From NCBI GenBank assembly GCA_947443745.1, contig CANEXL010000005.1, forward strand, positions 1 to 43,876: a stretch of 43,876 nt of DNA. Reading direction: 5' to 3'. The stretch's first letter is position 1. The number at the start of each line of letters is the position of its first letter. Of the stretch, positions 15,661 to 23,494 are shown piece by piece. Position numbers and translations under genes: made by a program. The notes beneath the pieces are model-generated. The model was given only the letters and a program-made list of their open reading frames with translations, was not told the DNA's origin and did not search any database. The DNA is from Microbacteriaceae bacterium (lineage in GTDB: Bacteria > Actinomycetota > Actinomycetes > Actinomycetales > Microbacteriaceae).

Positions 15661-17452
15661 GGATGGTCAGGAGGTCGATGATCTCCTGAAAAGCGGCTCC
15701 GACAACGGCTGGGATGAGGCCGAAGACGGCAGCCACCATGAGCCCAAGGCTCAACACGATTCCCAGCCAAATACTCTGCAGGGCGATGCGAATCGTGAAT
15801 TGGCCCACCTCGACGGCGCGGGCAACGCGGGCAAGGTCATCCTTCATGATGACGACATCGGCGGACTCGCTCGCTGCGGTCGACCCCCGCGCCCCCATCG
15901 CGACCCCCACATCGGCAACGGCCAACACGGGGGCATCGTTGACGCCATCGCCGACCATCATGACGGGCCGTTCGGTGACGGCCTCGACCGCCCGAACTTT
16001 GTCAATGGGCAGGCATTCGGCACGAACATCCGTGACCCCCAGCCCGGCGGCGACATGCTCGGCCGTTGCCGTGGCATCACCGGTAAGCATGAGGGTGCGG
16101 CGCACGCCCAACTTTCGCAGCCACGCGAGAGTCTCGGCGGCATCCAAGCGCACCTCATCACGCAGGATGATCGCCCCGGCATACACGCCGTCCACCGACA
16201 GATAGATGGCCATTTCTCCAGCCTCGAGTTCGACGCGTTCCGCGTCGGGGGCCGCATCCAGAACAAACCCAAATTTGCCCACGACCACCACGCGACCGTC
16301 AATGGTGGCCGTCAGCCCGTGGGCTGTGGTCTCGACGACGTTATCGCAGGGAACAATGGTGAGGCCGCGAAAATGGGCGGAGCTCACCAGAGACTGGGCC
16401 AGTGTGTGGGCGGAATATTGCTCGGCAATCGCGGCCAGGCGCAGCAGTTCGTCTTCGGTCATTCCGTCCACGGTGTGGATGGCCGAGAGTTCGGGCTGAC
16501 CGTGCGTCAGCGTTCCCGTTTTGTCGAAGGCAACGGTCTTGACGCGGGCAAGCTTCTCGAGGGTGCCGCCGTTTTTGACGATGATGCCGTGACGGGCGGC
16601 GCGACTCATTCCCGCAATGAAGGCAACGGGAGTGGCGATGATCAGGGGGCACGGGGTAGCCACCACGAGCACCTCGGCGAAGCGCGCGGGATCGCCGCTG
16701 AAAATCCATCCGGCTGCCGCCATCAGGTAGGCCACGATCGTGAAGGGCACCGCATAGCGATCGGCCAACCGCACGAACGGCGCTTTGCTCTCGGCCGCCT
16801 CGGCAACGAGCGCCACAATGCGCTGATATTGGCTGTCCTCGGCCTTTGCCGTCACCCTCATGGTGAGTGCCAACGCGCCATTGACAGATCCGCTGATCAG
16901 AATGTCGCCCTGGTCTCGCTCGACCGGCAGACTCTCGCCCGTGAGAGAAGACTCGTCTAACGTCGCCTCCGCCGAGAGCAGGGTTCCGTCCACCGGCACG
17001 AGCTCGCCGGGTTTCACGATGACGGTGTCGCCAACCTCGAGCTCCCCCACCGGAACATCGGCGGTGTCGTTACCGCGTTGACGATGAGCGAATTGGGGAG
17101 ACCTGTCGAGCAAGGCCGTCAACTCGCGTTTGGCCCGCCCGGCCGCGTAATCTTCGAGGGCTTCCCCGCCGCTGAACATGAGCACAATGATGAGGCTGGC
17201 CCAGTATTCGCCCACGACAACGGTCGCGATGATGGCCGTAACGGCCAGAACATCAATGCCGAACGTTCCACGCAAGAGCGAACGCACCATGCTGACGGAT
17301 TCGATTGCTGCAATGACGAGTGCGAAAATGCTGATGGTCCAGCGGGCCCCCGCCTCCGCCCCCGTGAGGGCGAGCGAAACCCCCACAATGCCGATGATGA
17401 CGGTGATTGTGATGACCGGATACCGCGAGAGTCTTCCCCAAAGTACGTTCAC
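15569..17452 (-). CDS. P1B-type heavy-metal-translocating ATPase
   Basis: 627 residues. No N-terminal HMA metal-binding domain; the protein starts directly with transmembrane helices. Seen: actuator TGES (LTGESLPVERDQGD), transmembrane metal motif TPCPLIIATP near residue 270, phosphorylation site DKTGTLTHGQ near 315, EQYSAHTLAQSL where most P1B pumps have SxHPLA, and MVGDGVNDAPVLA hinge. The TPCP motif differs from the CPC of copper/zinc pumps, so the metal is not assignable. The GTG start at 17452 has no clear ribosome site. The C-terminal ~25 residues are encoded inside the 3' end of apbE on the other strand. Confidence 0.9.
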   Translation of the reverse strand: MNVLWGRLSRYPVITITVIIGIVGVSLALTGAEAGARWTISIFALVIAAIESVSMVRSLLRGTFGIDVLAVTAIIATVVVGEYWASLIIVLMFSGGEALEDYAAGRAKRELTALLDRSPQFAHRQRGNDTADVPVGELEVGDTVIVKPGELVPVDGTLLSAEATLDESSLTGESLPVERDQGDILISGSVNGALALTMRVTAKAEDSQYQRIVALVAEAAESKAPFVRLADRYAVPFTIVAYLMAAAGWIFSGDPARFAEVLVVATPCPLIIATPVAFIAGMSRAARHGIIVKNGGTLEKLARVKTVAFDKTGTLTHGQPELSAIHTVDGMTEDELLRLAAIAEQYSAHTLAQSLVSSAHFRGLTIVPCDNVVETTAHGLTATIDGRVVVVGKFGFVLDAAPDAERVELEAGEMAIYLSVDGVYAGAIILRDEVRLDAAETLAWLRKLGVRRTLMLTGDATATAEHVAAGLGVTDVRAECLPIDKVRAVEAVTERPVMMVGDGVNDAPVLAVADVGVAMGARGSTAASESADVVIMKDDLARVARAVEVGQFTIRIALQSIWLGIVLSLGLMVAAVFGLIPAVVGAAFQEIIDLLTILNALRALGTGRSREAHRQLSPPVPQSQNVT

Positions 17453-17487
17453 AAAACAAGCTTGGCACGAATGCCTAGAATTGGGTT

Positions 17488-17841
17488 ATGTCCGACGCGA
17501 ATGTTCCTGTGCCCGTTACCGCCCTCGATGTTATTCGGGCTCTCGTCGAAATTATCGCCGTCGTCAGCCTCATCCTTTGGGGGCTCTTGGGTTTCGCATT
17601 CCCCCTGCCCGGACTCATCATTGCGATTGTGGCTCCGGCCCTCGCGATTTTGTTGTGGGCACTCTTTCGCTCGCCTAAAGCGGTCTTCCGCGTGGACAAC
17701 TTTGTGAAAGCCCTCGTCGAGATTGTCGTCATGGCCACGGCCGCTTTCGCCTGGTTCGACCTTCAGCAGCCCATCATCGGGGTCGTCTTTTTGATCGTTG
17801 CCGCCGTCACGGGCCTCATCAACGGACTACGCGAAATCTAG
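17488..17841 (+). CDS. YrdB-like (DUF2568) small membrane protein
   Basis: 117 residues with four hydrophobic helices: DVIRALVEIIAVVSLILWG, PLPGLIIAIVAPALAILLWALF, FVKALVEIVVMATAAFAWF and IGVVFLIVAAVTGLI. The arrangement and the ILLWALFRSPKA segment match the DUF2568/YrdB family, whose function is unknown. A TAGAAT hexamer ends 6 nt before the ATG and no Shine-Dalgarno sequence is present, so it is probably expressed from a leaderless mRNA. It is divergent from the metal ATPase with only 35 bp between the start codons, so their promoters must overlap. Confidence 0.8.
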   Translation: MSDANVPVPVTALDVIRALVEIIAVVSLILWGLLGFAFPLPGLIIAIVAPALAILLWALFRSPKAVFRVDNFVKALVEIVVMATAAFAWFDLQQPIIGVVFLIVAAVTGLINGLREI

Positions 17842-17853
17842 CCGCGAGACACA

Positions 17854-17896
17854 AAAACAGCGCCTCCGTGGAATCAGTTTCCGGAAGCGCTGTTTT
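17854..17896. terminator. Bidirectional terminator between YrdB-like gene and MFS exporter
   Basis: AAAACAGCGC (17854-17863) pairs with GCGCTGTTTT (17887-17896), extended inwards by TCCG/CGGA. T-runs flank the stem on both strands, so it can stop both convergent genes. Confidence 0.9.
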
Positions 17897-17906
17897 ATTC
17901 TTTGAG

Positions 17907-19451
17907 CTAATGAGCGATGACGGGAATGTCGCCTTCGGCTGCCTCTTGGGCAGTGGCCGCTGGGTGACCGTGCGGGTTCCGAAGTGACACACCGTGCCCT
18001 ATCCGGCGGAATAACAGCGCCGAGATGATGGCTCCAACGGCAAAGAATCCGGCACCCCACCAGTACGCCGTTGCATAACTCTGCACGGCGGCTTGAGCAG
18101 CGACGTCGGCCGAGGCCGGTAGGTGCGAGGCGAGATAGCTTGTGGCGGCGGTGGCAGCCAGCGTGTTCAGCAGAGCGGTTCCGATCGAGCCACCGACCTG
18201 CTGGCTCGTGTTGACCATCGCGGAGGCGATCCCCGCGTATTGCCGATCGACACCGAGGGTCGCAATCTGCATCGAAGGGGGCATGATCGTCCCCATTCCA
18301 AAACCAATAATCATGAGGGGAGGCATGACGTCGCCGGCGTAGGAACTATCAAGGCCCAGGCGGGTGAGCAAGATCATGCCGGTCATAGCGAGCACCATTC
18401 CAATGGGAACCATGACCTTCGGGCCAAACTTCGGCGCGAAAATATTCGTCGAAAGTTGCGCGGCCAGAACGAGCATTCCAATCATCGGCAGGAACGAGTA
18501 TCCGGTTTGCGTCGGGCTGTAATGCAGTGAGGCCTGCAGGTAGTACGTCACGAACAGAAAGACGCCAAACATTCCGGCACCCGCAACAAGCACGGAGAGA
18601 TAGGCGGCGCCACGGTTACGATCCAAGACGATGAGCAACGGTAGCAACGGATGCGCGGCGCGGCGTTGCCACAAGACGAACGCCACGAGGAGCACGACAG
18701 AAGCCACCAACATGCCCCATGTCAAAGGAGAGTCCCAACCCTCTGTCTCCGCGTTGGAGAATCCGTAGACAAGGCTGAAGAGTGCACCGGAGACGAGGAG
18801 CGTTCCGGGAATGTCGAGCTTGGGGCGAGGGCCCGTGCGCGTTACCTGGCTGACGAAGATAATGGCGCCAATAATGGCGATGATGGCGATGAAGACGTTG
18901 ATGTACAGGTTCCAGCGCCAGTTAAAGTTCTCGGTGAGGTACCCACCGAGAAGCAGACCAACGGCTCCACCGGCACCGGCAATGGCACCAAAGATTCCGA
19001 ATGCGCGTGCGCGCTCCTTAGGGATGACGAATGTCGTGGTCAGAACGGCCAATGCCGTCGGCGCGAGGAGGGCACCAAACATGCCCTGTAATGCTCGGGC
19101 CGCGACGAGGGTTCCGAAACTGTCCGCAGCTCCTCCCAGAGCAGATGCCCCCGCAAACCCAATGAGACCAATGATGAAGGTGCGCTTGCGGCCGATGAGG
19201 TCTGAGACCCGACCGCCCAAGAGCAGCAGGCTGCCGAATGCGAGCGAGTACGCCGTGACGATCCACTGACGATCGCCGACGGAGAAGCCAAGGTCTGCCT
19301 GCGCCGAGGGCAGGGCAATGTTGACGACGGTGGAGTCGAGCACAACCATAAGCTGCGCGAGGGCAACCGTGGTGAGTGTCAACCAGCGACGGCGCGAGGG
19401 TGCAAGGGGAAGATCGGTTGCGGCCGCATCCGCAGGAAAAGTTTTAGGCAT
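17907..19451 (-). CDS. DHA2-family MFS multidrug exporter (EmrB/QacA type)
   Basis: Proton-coupled drug exporter with about 14 helices, 514 residues from MPKTFPADAA. Seen motifs: LDSTVVNIALPSAQADLG (motif D1 of the 14-helix group), GGRVSDLIGRKRTF (motif A) and GAIAGAGGAVGLLLGGYLTENFNWRW (motif C and following). The track start at 19508 (GTG) has no support. The ATG at 19451 has a TATAGT hexamer ending 7 nt upstream and no ribosome site, suggesting a leaderless transcript. It is divergent from a TetR regulator with a palindromic spacer, the usual arrangement of a self-regulated efflux pair. Confidence 0.9.
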   Translation of the reverse strand: MPKTFPADAAATDLPLAPSRRRWLTLTTVALAQLMVVLDSTVVNIALPSAQADLGFSVGDRQWIVTAYSLAFGSLLLLGGRVSDLIGRKRTFIIGLIGFAGASALGGAADSFGTLVAARALQGMFGALLAPTALAVLTTTFVIPKERARAFGIFGAIAGAGGAVGLLLGGYLTENFNWRWNLYINVFIAIIAIIGAIIFVSQVTRTGPRPKLDIPGTLLVSGALFSLVYGFSNAETEGWDSPLTWGMLVASVVLLVAFVLWQRRAAHPLLPLLIVLDRNRGAAYLSVLVAGAGMFGVFLFVTYYLQASLHYSPTQTGYSFLPMIGMLVLAAQLSTNIFAPKFGPKVMVPIGMVLAMTGMILLTRLGLDSSYAGDVMPPLMIIGFGMGTIMPPSMQIATLGVDRQYAGIASAMVNTSQQVGGSIGTALLNTLAATAATSYLASHLPASADVAAQAAVQSYATAYWWGAGFFAVGAIISALLFRRIGHGVSLRNPHGHPAATAQEAAEGDIPVIAH

Positions 19452-19465
19452 AATCACGACTATAT

Positions 19466-19492
19466 ACGATACGCTGGAGTTCCGGATATCGT
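19466..19492. promoter_or_regulatory. Candidate TetR operator in the exporter/regulator intergenic region
   Basis: ACGATA (19466-19471) and TATCGT (19487-19492) form an imperfect 27-bp inverted repeat that overlaps the presumed exporter promoter. A second element, GAATTCAC, occurs twice at 19501-19508 and 19523-19530 (22 bp apart), nearer the regulator. Either could be bound by the adjacent TetR protein. Confidence 0.5.
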
Positions 19493-19558
19493 GCGTACCA
19501 GAATTCACACTGGCGTAACATTGAATTCACCACCAACGAGAGAAACAGGGATGTGAAC

Positions 19559-20209
19559 GTGACAGCAACCATTGCGACTGTCGACGCTCTCGACCCCATC
19601 GTTGCCACTGATCATCACGCCAAGCTCGGCCGCAAGCGGGACTTTACCCGTGACCCCGAGATTCTCGAAGCCGCCCTCGATGTTCTCGCAGAAACCGGCT
19701 ACGACGGCATGACCATCGACATGGTCGCCAAACGAGCAAAGGCCGGGAAAGCCACCATCTACCGTCGGTGGCCCTCCAAAGCAGAGCTCATCATCGATGC
19801 TGTTGCGTGCATGAGAAAAAACAACCTTCCGGCGGCGGAGCTCCCCGATACAGGAACGCTGAGGGGAGATCTTGTCGCTCTCATCAAGCCACACTCCATT
19901 GAAGAAGGCGACCGCAAATTCCAAATCATGGCCGGCGTCTTGGCAATGATTTCGCAGGCTCCCGAGCTCGCCGAAGCTGCCAATGTTGCCATCATTCAGC
20001 CTCGAGCCCACGCCAATGTTCTGCTCATGCAACGAGCCATCGACCGCGGAGAAATCAGCGCAGACTGTGACATTCAGACTCTGGCGCTCGTTACTCCAGC
20101 GATGATCGCCCACCGCATCCTGATCTTGAGAAAGCCCATCAATCGAGAGTTTTTGCTGTCCCTTGTCGATGGAGTTCTGCTCCCCGCGGTCGGGCTTGCT
20201 CGCCCCTAG
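19559..20209 (+). CDS. TetR-family transcriptional regulator of the adjacent exporter
   Basis: About 216 residues. N-terminal HTH: AALDVLAETGYDGMTIDMVAKRAKAGKATIYRRWPSKAEL, a textbook TetR domain at residues ~35-80; the C-terminal ligand domain is of the TetR_C_11-like type. The track start (GTG, 19553) lies only 2 nt after AGGG; the second GTG at 19559 has an 8-nt spacer and is preferred. Divergent from the MFS exporter, so it probably represses exporter and self until a drug ligand binds. Confidence 0.88.
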   Translation: MTATIATVDALDPIVATDHHAKLGRKRDFTRDPEILEAALDVLAETGYDGMTIDMVAKRAKAGKATIYRRWPSKAELIIDAVACMRKNNLPAAELPDTGTLRGDLVALIKPHSIEEGDRKFQIMAGVLAMISQAPELAEAANVAIIQPRAHANVLLMQRAIDRGEISADCDIQTLALVTPAMIAHRILILRKPINREFLLSLVDGVLLPAVGLARP

Positions 20210-20218
20210 GCACGCAAA

Positions 20219-20256
20219 GACCCCGCCTCTCGAAGGAGAAGACGGGGCCTGGGCGA
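20219..20256. terminator. Weak hairpin between TetR gene and icd
   Basis: CCCCG and CGGGG arms with a partly paired CTC/GAG interior lie in the convergent gap between the TetR stop and the icd stop. There is no T-run, so termination is only possible. Confidence 0.3.
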
Positions 20257-20294
20257 AGAACAAGTAGCTATGAACGAGTAGCCGGAACCGCTGA

Positions 20295-21509
20295 CTACGC
20301 CATACGGGTCTTGAGGTTCTCCGTGATCTGCGCCAAGAACTCGTCGGTCGTCAGGTACGCCTGATCGGGGCCGACCAGCAGGGCGAGGTCCTTGGTCATT
20401 CCGCCGGCTTCAACCGTCTTGATGACGACGTCTTCGAGGGCAAGAGTGAAGTCGATGAGTTCCTGATTGCCGTCCAACTTGCCACGGTGGGCAAGGCCAC
20501 GGGTCCAGGCAAAGATCGACGCAATGGGGTTCGTCGACGTGGGCTTTCCTTGCTGCCACTGGCGGTAGTGACGCGTGACGGTGCCGTGAGCAGCTTCCGC
20601 TTCCACGATCTTGCCGTCAGGAGTGGACAAGACGCTGGTCATGAGACCGAGCGAGCCGAAGCCCTGAGCCACGGTGTCGGACTGAACGTCGCCGTCGTAG
20701 TTCTTGCAGGCCCAGACGTAGCCGCCCTCCCACTTCATGGCCGAAGCGACCATGTCGTCAATGAGGCGGTGCTCGTAGGTCAGGCCCGCGGCGTCGTAGG
20801 CAGCCTTGAATTCGGCGTCGAAGATCTCCTGGAAGATGTCCTTGAAACGACCGTCGTAGGCCTTCAAAATGGTGTTCTTCGTCGAGAGGTACACGGGGTA
20901 TTTGCGCGCAAGACCGTAGTTCAGTGACGAACGCGCGAAGTCACGAATCGAGTCATCGAGGTTGTACATTCCCATGGCGACACCTGAACCGGGAGCCTTG
21001 AAAACCTCGAACGACTGAGGCTCGGATCCGTCTTTCGGAGTGAAGGTCATGCTGAGCGTGCCCTCTCCCTCGAAGCGGAAGTTGGTGGCCTTGTACTGGT
21101 CGCCATAGGCGTGACGGCCAATGATGATGGGCTTGTTCCAGCCGGGAACGAGGCGAGGAATGTTGGAGATGATGATGGGCTCACGGAAGATGGTGCCACC
21201 CAAAATGTTACGGATGGTGCCGTTAGGCGAGGCGTACATCTTCTTGAGGCCGAATTCTTCGACGCGAGCTTCGTCGGGGGTGATGGTCGCGCACTTGACG
21301 CCAACACCGTGCTTTTGGATGGCGTGAGCCGCATCGACCGTAATCTGGTCGTCGGTCTCGTCGCGCTTCTCAATGGAAAGGTCGTAGTACTCGAGATCAA
21401 CATCGAGATAGGGCTTGATCAAGGTGTCCTTGATGGACTGCCAGATGATGCGGGTCATCTCGTCGCCATCAAGCTCGACTACCGTGCCCACAACTTTGAT
21501 TTTCGACAC
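20295..21509 (-). CDS. icd: NADP-dependent isocitrate dehydrogenase (dimeric, eukaryote-like type)
   Basis: Oxidatively decarboxylates isocitrate to 2-oxoglutarate. Signatures: [15 protein letters not shown] at the N-terminus, [21 protein letters not shown] near residue 95, [16 protein letters not shown] near 210 and [17 protein letters not shown] near 305, all of the homodimeric type-II IDH. The track ORF begins at 21542; the GTG at 21509 (VSKIKVVG) follows GAGGAG with a 7-nt spacer and gives 404 residues, the usual size. A conserved palindrome is found 70-90 bp upstream (see that entry), shared with sucC. Confidence 0.95.
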   Translation of the reverse strand: MSKIKVVGTVVELDGDEMTRIIWQSIKDTLIKPYLDVDLEYYDLSIEKRDETDDQITVDAAHAIQKHGVGVKCATITPDEARVEEFGLKKMYASPNGTIRNILGGTIFREPIIISNIPRLVPGWNKPIIIGRHAYGDQYKATNFRFEGEGTLSMTFTPKDGSEPQSFEVFKAPGSGVAMGMYNLDDSIRDFARSSLNYGLARKYPVYLSTKNTILKAYDGRFKDIFQEIFDAEFKAAYDAAGLTYEHRLIDDMVASAMKWEGGYVWACKNYDGDVQSDTVAQGFGSLGLMTSVLSTPDGKIVEAEAAHGTVTRHYRQWQQGKPTSTNPIASIFAWTRGLAHRGKLDGNQELIDFTLALEDVVIKTVEAGGMTKDLALLVGPDQAYLTTDEFLAQITENLKTRMA

Positions 21510-21580
21510 AGTGTCGCTCCTCAGATATGCGTAAATGACCACTTTTGACGGCCTTGACCACTTTACCGGAAAACAAGAAG

Positions 21581-21598
21581 TATCTCGACGTCAAGACA
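21581..21598 (-). promoter_or_regulatory. Palindromic site upstream of icd (GACGTC-centred)
   Basis: TATCTCGACGTCAAGACA is a near-palindrome centred on GACGTC. Ten core bases plus the following AATT-rich tail match the site upstream of sucC at 31442-31459. On the icd strand it reads TGTCTTGACGTCGAGATA and carries a TTGACG that could be a -35 element. A further shared word, ACTTTACCGG, lies at 21560-21569. Confidence 0.55.
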
Positions 21599-21653
21599 AA
21601 TTCAATTCACCTAACGGTTACCCACAGGACAACATTTCGGGTTAACCTGAAAC

Positions 21654-22106
21654 ATGGGGAACTTTACGTTAGAAGAATTGTCGGCCAGCAACGCCGTAGC
21701 CGCAAATAGCCTGACCTTGAAGCCAGGGCAGGAGCAGTTCATCGTTCCCCCCTCGTACGCCATCACCGAGGGCGACATGAACCCCACCACCGCATGGCCT
21801 CGCGTCATCGTAGAAGATGACGTTGTCGTGGGCTTTGTTCGGGCCAATTTCGACGCCGAGAACACGCACGAAGAGTTTCGCAGCTGCCTCTGGCGCATCA
21901 ACGTTGCCGCCGACGCCCAGGGAAAAGGTGTCGGCGCATTTGCCGTTCGCGGCCTGGCGCTCGAGGCCCGTTCGCGTGGCTTTGAACGCCTCACCGTTTT
22001 GTGGGAGCCCGGCGACACTGGGCCCGGAACATTCTTTTCCCACATGGGATTTCGTGAATTCGGTCACACCCAGTACGGCGAGATCATCGGAGAGATGAAG
22101 CTCTAG
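21654..22106 (+). CDS. GNAT-family N-acetyltransferase
   Basis: 150 residues. The acetyl-CoA pyrophosphate-binding motif is INVAADAQGKGVGAFAV near residue 85, and FFSHMGFREFG near 128 is the C-terminal part of the fold. The overall layout resembles spermidine/polyamine-type acetyltransferases, but the acceptor cannot be deduced. There is no Shine-Dalgarno sequence; TAACCT ends 5 nt before the ATG, consistent with a leaderless transcript. It stands alone, divergent from icd and closed by a strong terminator. Confidence 0.82.
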   Translation: MGNFTLEELSASNAVAANSLTLKPGQEQFIVPPSYAITEGDMNPTTAWPRVIVEDDVVVGFVRANFDAENTHEEFRSCLWRINVAADAQGKGVGAFAVRGLALEARSRGFERLTVLWEPGDTGPGTFFSHMGFREFGHTQYGEIIGEMKL

Positions 22107-22122
22107 CCACCCTTTTTCTTCA

Positions 22123-22161
22123 AAGAAAACCCCCAAAGATCGAATCTTTGGGGGTTTTCTT
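22123..22161. terminator. Strong bidirectional terminator after GNAT gene
   Basis: An 18-bp perfect stem, AAGAAAACCCCCAAAGAT pairing with ATCTTTGGGGGTTTTCTT around a CGA loop, with T-runs on both strands. It serves the GNAT gene and the convergent dimethylargininase gene. Confidence 0.95.
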
Positions 22162-22191
22162 GACCCACGAAGCGGGCCGAAATAAGTGTTC

Positions 22192-23394
22192 TTAGCGAAT
22201 GCGAACCGAGAGGCACGTGACGCAACCCTCAAGCTTCTCGAACTCACTGATGTCTACCGTGACGACCCGGTAGCCCAGGCCACGAAAGAGCTCTGCTGAC
22301 TTGGGGGCCGCCGAAGACATGAGCAGCGTGTCGTCTTCGAGAACCACAACTGCGGTTCCCTCAGCCTCGGGAACAGGCAAGAAGCGATCGAAGATTGACG
22401 TGTTGTCAACCAAGGGTAGGTACCCGATGACGGTGCCGTCGGGGAGTGCTGTGACGGCGGTCTTCAAGTGAAGAGCCTTCGTGACGGGAACAGCAACCAC
22501 GGTGAAACCGAGAGGCTTCGCAATGGAGCGGAACTGACGGATGCCTTCACCGTTGGTACGGCCACCGAGACCGACGTAGACAGTGGTGCCGACCTTCAGC
22601 ACGTCTCCGCCATCCAAGGTTCCCGGCTGCAAGATGCGCTCAACGGGGAGGCCAAGCTGACGAACGGTTGCCTCTGTGGCGATGATCTCTGCCTGACGGC
22701 TTTCGGCACCGGGGCTCGTGATGACGGCAACGCCACCCAGCATGACAACAGAATCTTCAATGAAGACGGAGTCGGCGAGGTCATCGCGAGGCTCCACGAG
22801 CTCCGTGGTCCAGCCAGCGGCTTCAAGGGCCGCAACGTAGCCGTCCCACTGCTTGTCGGCCAACTCGAGGTCAACCTTCTTGCGCTTGATGTGCGTGACG
22901 AGGCCCTCGGCCAGAGAGGAGGCGGGGGCTCGAACGAGCGCGATGCGGCGAGCGACGGGCTTCACACGGAAGGCCAGGGCCATGCGGAACAGGTTGACAC
23001 CAACCGTGACGGTTGCCACGGTACCGGCGACCACGAAGATCAAGTTGAGGCTAACCAGCGTGCTGAAGAGTCCGGTGAGGATGTCGGCGGTCACGGGCTG
23101 ACCCTGAGCCACAACCTGCATTGTCGTTCCGACCAGCGTTCCGACGACGGCGGCAACAAGACCAACTAGCCAGGCGAAGCGACGCTTGGCGAGCCATCCC
23201 GCAATTCCGCCAAGGAAGACCAACACACCGAAGATCAAGACGGCGGGCAAGAAGTAGGAGGAGACCTGACCGAGGATTTCCACCTTGAGTTGGTTTCCTA
23301 CAGAGAAGGCCAAGAGGTTGGCAGCTTGAGTGACGGCTGTCACCACAATGGTGACAAAAAGCGAAGCGACAATGCGTCGGGAAAGAGGAGTCAT
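22192..23394 (-). CDS. Membrane-fused dimethylarginine dimethylaminohydrolase (DDAH)-like protein
   Basis: 400 residues in two parts. Residues 1-150 hold four predicted helices (IVASLFVTIVVTAVTQAANLL; YFLPAVLIFGVLVFLGGIAGW; FAWLVGLVAAVVGTLVG; a long one before VNLFRMAL). Residues ~150-400 are an amidinotransferase-fold hydrolase: FIEDSVVML, DGGDVLKVG, the catalytic His in LHLKTAVTAL and catalytic Cys in GCVTCLSV near the C-terminus, as in DDAH. DDAH cleaves methylated arginines to citrulline and methylamines; usual bacterial forms are soluble, about 250 residues. The start has AAGGTG 6 nt upstream, and no frameshift separates the parts. Topology suggests a membrane-anchored enzyme; the domain's side of the membrane is not clear. 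Confidence 0.85.
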   Translation of the reverse strand: MTPLSRRIVASLFVTIVVTAVTQAANLLAFSVGNQLKVEILGQVSSYFLPAVLIFGVLVFLGGIAGWLAKRRFAWLVGLVAAVVGTLVGTTMQVVAQGQPVTADILTGLFSTLVSLNLIFVVAGTVATVTVGVNLFRMALAFRVKPVARRIALVRAPASSLAEGLVTHIKRKKVDLELADKQWDGYVAALEAAGWTTELVEPRDDLADSVFIEDSVVMLGGVAVITSPGAESRQAEIIATEATVRQLGLPVERILQPGTLDGGDVLKVGTTVYVGLGGRTNGEGIRQFRSIAKPLGFTVVAVPVTKALHLKTAVTALPDGTVIGYLPLVDNTSIFDRFLPVPEAEGTAVVVLEDDTLLMSSAAPKSAELFRGLGYRVVTVDISEFEKLEGCVTCLSVRIR

Positions 23395-23494
23395 GGGAGC
23401 ACCTTATCGGTTTGGTTTATGAGGAGTCTATGAGTGAGCTGAGTGCGCGTTGGGCAAGGAGAAGCCCCGCACAGGGGCCAATAAATCTAGCGAT
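23395..23494. other. Intergenic region upstream of DDAH-like gene with weak hairpin after purH
   Basis: The 100-bp gap carries the DDAH promoter and the end of purH. A GCCCC/GGGGC hairpin around 23463-23478 lies 17-32 bp beyond the purH stop; on the purH strand TTCT follows it, a poor U-tract, so it is only a possible purH terminator. Confidence 0.3.
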
